Position numbers and translations under genes: made by a program
Origin: Medicago truncatula
Taxonomy: Eukaryota; Streptophyta; Magnoliopsida; Fabales; Fabaceae
DNA length: 64,000 bases
Direction of reading: 5' to 3'
Assembly: GCF_003473485.1 (NCBI RefSeq)
Contig: NC_053049.1
Coordinates: 11,718,001-11,782,000 of the forward strand
The notes under the pieces: generated by a model
Told to the model about the DNA's origin: nothing
Database searches by the model: none
Seen by the model: the letters and a program-made list of their open reading frames with translations, nothing else
In this document: positions 58,407-64,000 of the stretch, in pieces
Position numbering within the stretch: the stretch's first letter is position 1
Layout: the number at the start of each line of letters is the position of its first letter

Positions 58407-58776
58407 GAGTAAACCATCAAATTAGTACATGTCTTTGTACCAAATTTTCAATTTGGTCACTGACTCTATTAATAATTCAAAATGGTCTCTGTCATTGTGA
58501 AGTGTTTCTTAGATTGGTCTTTGACTCTATTTGTTGTTTTGTATTTTGAGTGTTAATGACTCAATATCATTTGAATATTATTTAGTGGTTAATGGCATAA
58601 TGCATTTTGGATCTTATTTGGTACGTTAATGGCTTAAAATGTAAAAAAAAATTAATAGAGTCAGGGACCAATTTGAGAAACACTTGATAAAGACAATGGC
58701 CATTTTGAGTTATTACTAGAGTCAGGGACTAATATGATAATTTGGTAGAAAACGGAGACCGATTTGTGGTTAACTC
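58407..58776. mobile_element. Foldback MITE directly upstream of the mS33 gene
   Basis: GAGTAAACCATCAAATTAGT at the left pairs with the inverted GAGTTAACCACAAATCGGTC at the right, and the arms share GACTCTA(T/G)TAATAA and GGGACCAATTT(G)AGAAACACTT-type blocks. AAAAAAGAAC (10 bp) flanks both ends (58397-58406, 58777-58786). The element ends 118 bp before the start codon of the mitochondrial ribosomal gene, so it must lie in or next to its core promoter. Confidence 0.88.
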
Positions 58777-58894
58777 AAAAAAGAACATAAAGAAGGGGCT
58801 AACGTATAATTAAATAAAGATTGATGCACTGTTCAATTCTCTTCTTTCACTTCACCTGAGTCACACGCACAGAGAGACGGTGAGAACGAAGAAG

Positions 58895-61891
58895 ATGGCT
58901 AGCGGCGGTTTGAAGAAGATGTTAACCTCTGCAATCAACGGAGGTCTGACTTCTGCACGAGCAACCATATTCGGTCATCAATTGAACCCTTCAGGGAAGA
59001 AATCTGCTCACAAAATTCTCCGTATGAAAATGTTTGGTGAAAAAGTTGCTCAATGGTACCCTCATGATATCAATGAAGATGACCCTAATGTTATGGCTCG
59101 TCAACAACAAGAGTAATTTTCCTTTTTTCTTTCTTTTTCTGATTGCTCACTATGTGTTTGTGTTTATGTCTCTGTGATGTTATTTTTTGTTTTTTTGGAG
59201 TTTTTTATGCGGGGTTGCGTTATTTGGATTGATAAAGCGAGTAGTGTTAAAAAGTTTAGTTTTTTTCAATTGGGTCTATGATGGGGTTTGGTAATTCAAA
59301 TTGCATTGAGTTATGTAGTTAATAGAAAAATCTGCTGGGGGTTGCTCACTATGTGTTTGTGTTTGTGTTTGTGTTTGTGTTTGTGTCTTTGTAATGTTCT
59401 TTTATTTGTTTTTGAGTTTCTTATGTGGGGTTGTTTTATTTTAATTAATGGATGGAACAGTGTTGTAAAGTTCAGTTTTTTTAATTGGATATATGATGGC
59501 GTTTGATAATTCAAATTGAGAGAAGATAGGATTAGAAATGACAACATTAGAGAAAGAGTTGGGATAACACCTATGATAGAATAGATGGTGGAAACTAGAG
59601 TTAAGTGGTTTGATCTTGTTGAGAGAAGATTTGTAGATGTTGTAGTAAGGAGAGTAGATCACGTGGAGGATAGTCAGATCACTAGAGACAAAGGTGGACC
59701 TAGAAATACTACAAGAGAAACTATAAAGAAAAATCTAGAGATTAATGAGTTAGATAGAAATATGGTATGTGATAGAGCATTATGGCGTCGTTTGAACCAT
59801 TAGCTGCCCCCACTTGGTGGGATAAAACGTGGTAGTTGTTGTTGATAATTCAAATTGAGTTATGCAGTTAATAGGAAAAATCTATTGCAATGAAAAATCT
59901 GTTGTGGATTTGTCACTGTGTGTTTGTGTTTATGTCTCTTTGACGTAGTTTCATTTGTTTTGAGAGTTTTTTTTATTTTTTATTTTTATTTTTTATGTGG
60001 GGTTGTTTTATTTTGATTAATTAATGGGTGGCATAGCATCATAAAGTTCAATTTTTTTTAGTTATGCAGTTAATAGGAAAAATAGGTTGTTATGAACTGA
60101 AATCCCATGTAATGGTAAAGGGGTTGAGTGAGTTTAAAGGGTGACTGTACAAAACAACCCTCGTATCATGTTTTTTGAGCAAATCATCAATTGCTTTTTC
60201 GATCTAGGCACGATCTTTTTGCACCTCACTACCACAAATTTGAATAGGTCCACATGCCTTGACTATTCATACACGTCATAAAAGAAACAAGAACTCGGTA
60301 ACTATCGTTGACGTGAGTGATAGGAACACTCTCTTTACAACACTCATTGTTGACATTACCTTTTCTTGAAGAGAGCTTTGTGCTTAAACTCATTGTCCAT
60401 AATATCAATTATGAGGCTTTCATTTTTCGAAAGAACAATGGGAAATGGACTCCTAATGTTGCCATTAATGGTCTAAATCCCTCCCACATTAGGCTGAAAG
60501 TTCAGCTTAGTAAGTTTTCTCTAGGCTGAACTTATTTCCTCAATCAAGGATTCATTGGTTTCATGGGATGATGGAGAATATGAAACCAGCTGGTTACTGA
60601 GTTGTTTTGTTAGCTCCTTTCCTTGGATTGGTTCATTTATCAGATCAACATGCATCATTTTAGTGGTCTCTTCCGTTTTGTGTATATGAACTGATCTCAA
60701 CAATAATGGAATCTTCCGCTTCTTTTATTGCATCTAGGGCCTTGAGTCCAATTATAGCTAAGGTCAATGAGTGGCTGAGTTGTCGAATGGGTCAGCAAAA
60801 ATGTGAAGTGCTCGTGAAGATGGGTATGAGAGTGAAGTGAAAAAATGTAGGGAGGGTGGGAGCTAGCTAGCTAGGTGTTAACTGCTTAGTAGAGGAGGAA
60901 GTGGTGAGGCAAAGTGTGAAATAGAGAGGGGTTGCTCGAGGAGGGTGAGCCAAAGAGGGATATATATGTATAGTCTTAGTATATAGTCACCTAATAAACT
61001 AAAGGGTTAAATATGTTTTTGGTCCCTATAAATATATCAACTCTTCGTTTTAGTCCCTCTAAAATTTTCCTTCGATTTTTAGTCCCAATAAAATTTTCAA
61101 TCTTCACTTTTGGTCCCTCTTTTAAAGTAAACTCATATGTAGAATTCATATTATTTAATGAAATTTTCCAGAAAAATTCAAAATATTATAATAATCACTC
61201 CAAAAAAAATTCAGAATTTTTGAACAAAACATGAATTTAATATGAATTTTTATATCTTTTACGGTTAAAAATTCATATTTAATTTGTGTTTTGTTAAAAA
61301 ATTCTAATTTTTTAAAGGAAATTTTTTTTAGAATATTTTACATATTTCTGCATAATTTCATTAAAAAATGCAAAATTTAAATAAAAAATAGGGACCAAAA
61401 GTAGTGATTGAAAATTTTATAGGGACTAAATGTTGAAGAAAAATTTTAGAGGGACTAAAACGAAAAATTAACATATTTATAGGGACCAAAAACATATTTA
61501 ACCCTAAACTAAAATTACCTCATTCATGGATATTCTTAGTTTATTGTTTTGGTGGGAAACGGTGAAGTTTTCTCTATGAATGTTGGTTCCATTTTATTGA
61601 TGTGTTCATTGATATCATCCATATTCACTGTACGTTAGACTACTTTTTTTGTCAATGTCAGATCTTCTTTGATATTCAATTTAGGTGAAGTATGTATATG
61701 GTTTTCCCTATGATATTTGGCATATTCTGTACTGGTTATCTTACATATATTTCAAACTCATTCAAGAATTTTGATACATTTGTTATTTTGTTCTATGTAG
61801 ACGTTTATCGAAGCTTGAAATGTTGAAGCGTCGAGGTAAAGGCCCCCCTAAGAAGGGACAAGGAAAGCGTGCTAAAAAAAGCAACAAATAG
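58895..61891 (+). CDS. MRPS33: Mitochondrial small ribosomal subunit protein mS33
   Basis: Two exons, 58895-59112 and 61801-61891, joined in phase by GA|GTAATT and TGTAG|A, encode 102 residues. The ATG after the leader AGACGGTGAGAACGAAGAAG gives MASGGLKKMLTSAINGG, followed by the family's ARATIFGHQLNPSGKKSAHK and LRMKMFGEKVAQWYP. Exon 2 gives RLSKLEMLKRRGKGPPKKGQ and a basic end AKKSNK. mS33 is a small nuclear-encoded component of the mitoribosome small subunit; the length fits plant members. An upstream GTG in frame is not needed. The 2688 bp intron is made largely of repeats: a tandem repeat, an RTE LINE and a MITE. A foldback MITE sits 118 bp upstream of the ATG. Confidence 0.93.
59143..60075 (+). 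repeat. Roughly 200 bp unit repeated three times in the mS33 intron
   Basis: TTGCTCACTATGTGTTTGTG starts a unit at 59143 and 59342 (period 199). A third, more diverged unit starts near 59909 (TTGTCACTGTGTGTTTGTG). Shared downstream blocks are TATG(T/C)GGGGTTG, AAAGTT(C/T)AGTTTTTTT and GGTAATTCAAATTG/TTATG(T/C)AGTTAATAG. The second unit contains a GTTTGT microsatellite (59357-59387) and is interrupted by the RTE LINE. Confidence 0.8.
59521..59841 (+). mobile_element. 5'-truncated RTE-type LINE with 18 bp TSD
   Basis: TTGATAATTCAAATTGAG is repeated exactly at 59503-59520 and 59842-59859. The insert encodes the C-terminal end of an RTE-clade ORF: VETRVKWFDLVERRFVDVVV, then RRVDH and a KNLEINELDRNMVCDRALWR block ending at TAG 59801. 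It finishes with the RTE-like tail TGGGATAAAACGTGGTAGTTG TTGTTG. Without the insert the surrounding 200 bp repeat unit is restored. Confidence 0.9.
60076..61003. other. mS33 intron segment with a decayed coding fragment (minus)
   Basis: Minus-strand frames at 60521-60800 read like former coding sequence in two frames: LTLAIIGLKALDAIKEAEDS (about 60795-60705) and KTEETTKMMHVDLINEPIQG continuing to SLIEEISSA (60690-60521). Frameshifts and stops separate them. I do not recognise the family; it is probably a captured or transposon-borne fragment. The rest of the segment shows nothing. Confidence 0.3.
61004..61504. mobile_element. Foldback MITE with 9 bp TSD in the mS33 intron
   Basis: GGGTTAAATATGTTTTTGGT at the left and ACCAAAAACATATTTAACCC at the right are perfect inverses, and the arms continue with TCCCTATAAATAT and TTTTAGTCCCTCTAAAATTT. 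TAAACTAAA flanks both ends exactly (60995-61003, 61505-61513). The 9 bp duplication points to the Mutator superfamily. Confidence 0.92.
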
Positions 61892-63486
61892 ATTATACTC
61901 TTGTCTTGAATTCATCCTATGGGTATATTGGTTTAAATCAAAGACTAGTTGTTGTTTCTGCAAACACTTTTGAATTTGATTTATTTGATCAGAATGACAG
62001 ATTTCTTATTGACCTCTTCCTGGGAGAAAATTTGAGAGTTGAAACCGTCTAATTTGGTTGGAGATCTGTCTCTTTTGTGCCATTAACGTTTCATAATTTG
62101 ATGTAGTCTACCTTGAATGTTTATCACAAGGTTATATATAAATAGCCTTTTTATTTTGTTATTAGTCTTAATGGTGTGTTTTGGTAAGCAGTTTAATTGC
62201 TTATTTAAGCGTTTATGTATGTTATTTCTATTATCAAAGAGGATCGTTGAATTATTTTCATACTAGTTTTAAACTGCTTTCATAAGCTATGTTGGGGTGA
62301 TTATTACTATAAGTAAAATTGTAAATGGACATCTATTTTTTATAAGCTATTGTCATAAGTTCCACTCCATTCGTTCCAAAATACATGTCGCAGTCAACCA
62401 CTGTACACATGCCGATACATAATTAAAAATTCATAATTATTCAGTTTCTTATCTAAAAGATAATTTTATGTAGGAAGTAATATTATAATGTCCTAAACAT
62501 GTCCGCAATTTAAAAATTCAATGCTTGTGTCCCTTTTTTGAACTTTTTGTCTATTAAAAATAAAGGTAAAATATTTCTTTATTTTAGTACATGGATTAAT
62601 GTTGGGAAAAAAGTTTGAGGGAAAAAATATATTTCAACTATAAAAAACAATGTCACGTCATCAACAAAATTCAAAACGGAAACAGGCAACCATATGGCAA
62701 GATTTCCTAACACATAGGAAGATTATCAAATTACACAGGTAAATTTGTGCTTTATATTATTACAAGGGTATTTTTCTGACGTACTTATATTATATGGACA
62801 ATTTAAACAACTAACCCTATAAAAAAAATTATTTTTCCAAATTTTTAAGGAATTTTTTGTAATAAAGTATCCAAATTTATTTTTGCATAAATCATGCTTA
62901 TTTACTTAACAAAACAATGTAAATATAATCTAATAATTTCACCCTAGAAAATACATTATTTTAACTCGAAATGATTTAAATCATCCACAAACCTCATTAA
63001 CTTAGATATATTATTACTTGGGGATTCATTTTAACGGTTCTTATGACTTAGAAATTATCATAATCATATGATACAAACATACAGTCACATCACACGGGGT
63101 TTTACATAGGATCATATTTCAAACAAATTAACACACAAAAAAAAAAAAAAAAAAAAAAAACTCAAAAGCATGTATAATCATTTCCCATGATTTTGTAGTC
63201 TTAGAAATCAGACTGATTTTCGGTTTTCATAATCATACTAGTCTTATTTCAAAAAAATAATCATACTAGTCTTTAAAATTACATTCAATGCTTCTCCAAT
63301 TTTAGGCTAATACATACATCCTATATTTTTTTCTTGACTTTGTAAAAGATTCTCGATAATTTTCTTAAGCTCTAATATTACTCAACTACTATTTCAAGAC
63401 ATATACAACACTCAACATTATTACTCCAAATTTCACTGTATTCACACAATTACTTTACATCATTCATTTTTTGACACAAACAAAAC
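61892..63486. other. mS33 3' flank and intergenic sequence
   Basis: A TTTTTATTTTG region near 62150 may include the mS33 polyadenylation site. At 62367-62400 a lone Stowaway-like end (CACTCCATTCGTTCCAAAAT) has no clear partner. A 26-base A-run lies at 63136-63161. No gene. Confidence 0.4.
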
Positions 63487-64000
63487 TTATGTCATTTCAT
63501 TAAAAATAATAGTAGTAATACAACTTGGAATTACATCAAAAATAATGCGTGAAGCATGAGATAAAGTTGTCTTTACAAGAGCATGAGCGCTTCCGTTTGC
63601 TTGACGCCTAGTAAACATAACTTCATGGTTGATAAAATTTTGGAGTAAGACCCGCTCCCATGCTAATTATCCGATCAACGGTGAAAATTGTTGCGTCGAC
63701 ATTACATTTTAACAAACCAGCCCTGGGAGGCTGCCAAACTGTGGCATGTGTCTGCTGCTGAGTCATGGTGTGAGACTGTTGTACTCGTCTAGCCCATTCC
63801 CAAGCGTTGAGCACTACTTGTGCACGCTGCAAAATCTGATCGAGTGATTCAATTTTGTTTTTCCACAATTTCAAATTTCGTTTTTTCCATATACTCCAAG
63901 AAGTCATAGAAAAACTCATCAATTGCTCCACTAACAATCTCTGCCACATGCGAGTGAAAACATCACCAAAGCTTTCAGCCCCATCCATCAATTCTTCCAA
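63487..64000 (-). pseudogene. LINE/RNase H-like fragment, running off the window
   Basis: The open frame 64000-63623 encodes WQRLLVEQLMSFSMTSWSIW and WKNKIESLDQILQRAQVVLN, then WQPPRAGLLKCNVDATIFT, the start of the RNase H-like domain (RVT_3) found at the end of plant L1 LINE ORF2 and in related stand-alone genes. The following frame gives the domain's end: FINHEVMFTRRQANGSAHAL and an LSHASRIIFDVIPSCI block to TAA at 63487. About 100 residues of the domain core, with its middle acidic catalytic residues, are missing between the two, and the frames differ, so this is a pseudogene with an internal deletion. The 5' part lies beyond the window edge. Confidence 0.65.

Noticed and set aside
1..64000. 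CRISPR array, bacterial operon, prophage or toxin-antitoxin system
   Set aside because: No regularly spaced identical repeats with unique spacers and no prokaryotic gene layout; introns and transposons mark this as plant nuclear DNA.

Overview
This window is nuclear DNA of a flowering plant, very probably a papilionoid legume of the Medicago/Trifolium type. It is strongly AT-rich by eye, gene-poor and full of transposable elements. Genes have GT-AG introns and plant promoter elements. The foldback repeats with 'GGTCCC' arms, the degenerate Ulp1-like and RPA1-like gene families and the F-box protein are of kinds I associate with Medicago-like genomes. The species call is inference. No bacterial operon, CRISPR array, rRNA gene or intact tRNA gene was seen.

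Only four loci look like functional protein-coding genes. (1) A single-exon F-box protein, minus strand, 25225-25905. (2) A complete 1003-residue MCTP (multiple C2 domains plus C-terminal transmembrane region), minus strand, 28311-31322, with a 1.6 kb intron in its 5' UTR. (3) A six-exon GT90/CAP10 (rumi/POGLUT-like) glycosyltransferase, minus strand, 39806-43089, with a second, homologous first exon 1.7 kb upstream at 44753-44884. (4) The mitochondrial ribosomal protein mS33, plus strand, two exons, 58895-61891, with a 2.7 kb intron filled with repeats. These genes act in unrelated processes and show no sign of co-regulation.

Layout. 0-8.7 kb: a foldback MITE, a possible orphan 5' UTR, a 5'-truncated L1 LINE with a perfect target-site duplication, and a 1.5 kb giant foldback element. 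8.7-16 kb: two decayed minus-strand copies of a multi-exon Ulp1-like cysteine protease, separated by a Mutator-type MITE. 16.2-20.4 kb: a non-autonomous CACTA element carrying SINEs and a duplicated acidic-repeat exon. 21.3-23.3 kb: an RPA1-like pseudogene ending at a Helitron 3' terminus, followed by an orphan Ulp1-family first exon. 23.5-24.7 kb: another long foldback. 25-33 kb: the F-box and MCTP genes. 33-39.5 kb: Stowaway MITE, SINEs, a GC-rich LTR fragment and foldbacks. 39.8-44.9 kb: the GT90 gene, with a Stowaway and a SINE in its last intron. 45.3-48.75 kb: a Mutator-like element with long terminal inverted repeats, carrying a GRF zinc-finger gene remnant and invaded by a CACTA terminus that has its own promoter. 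50.4-57.1 kb: a small Helitron, a retroposon with TSD, a Stowaway, and a 230 bp direct duplication around a Helitron-ended segment with a Harbinger-type MITE. 58.4-61.9 kb: mS33. 63.5-64 kb: a decayed LINE RNase H fragment running off the window.

Most of the information lies in insertion history. Many insertions can be closed by eye because the target-site duplications are intact. No intact autonomous transposon was found, and I see no convincing new biological system. The best leads are the paired first exons of the GT90 gene, the independent loss of the catalytic cysteine region in both Ulp1-like copies, and several near-perfect long hairpins that could be small-RNA sources.
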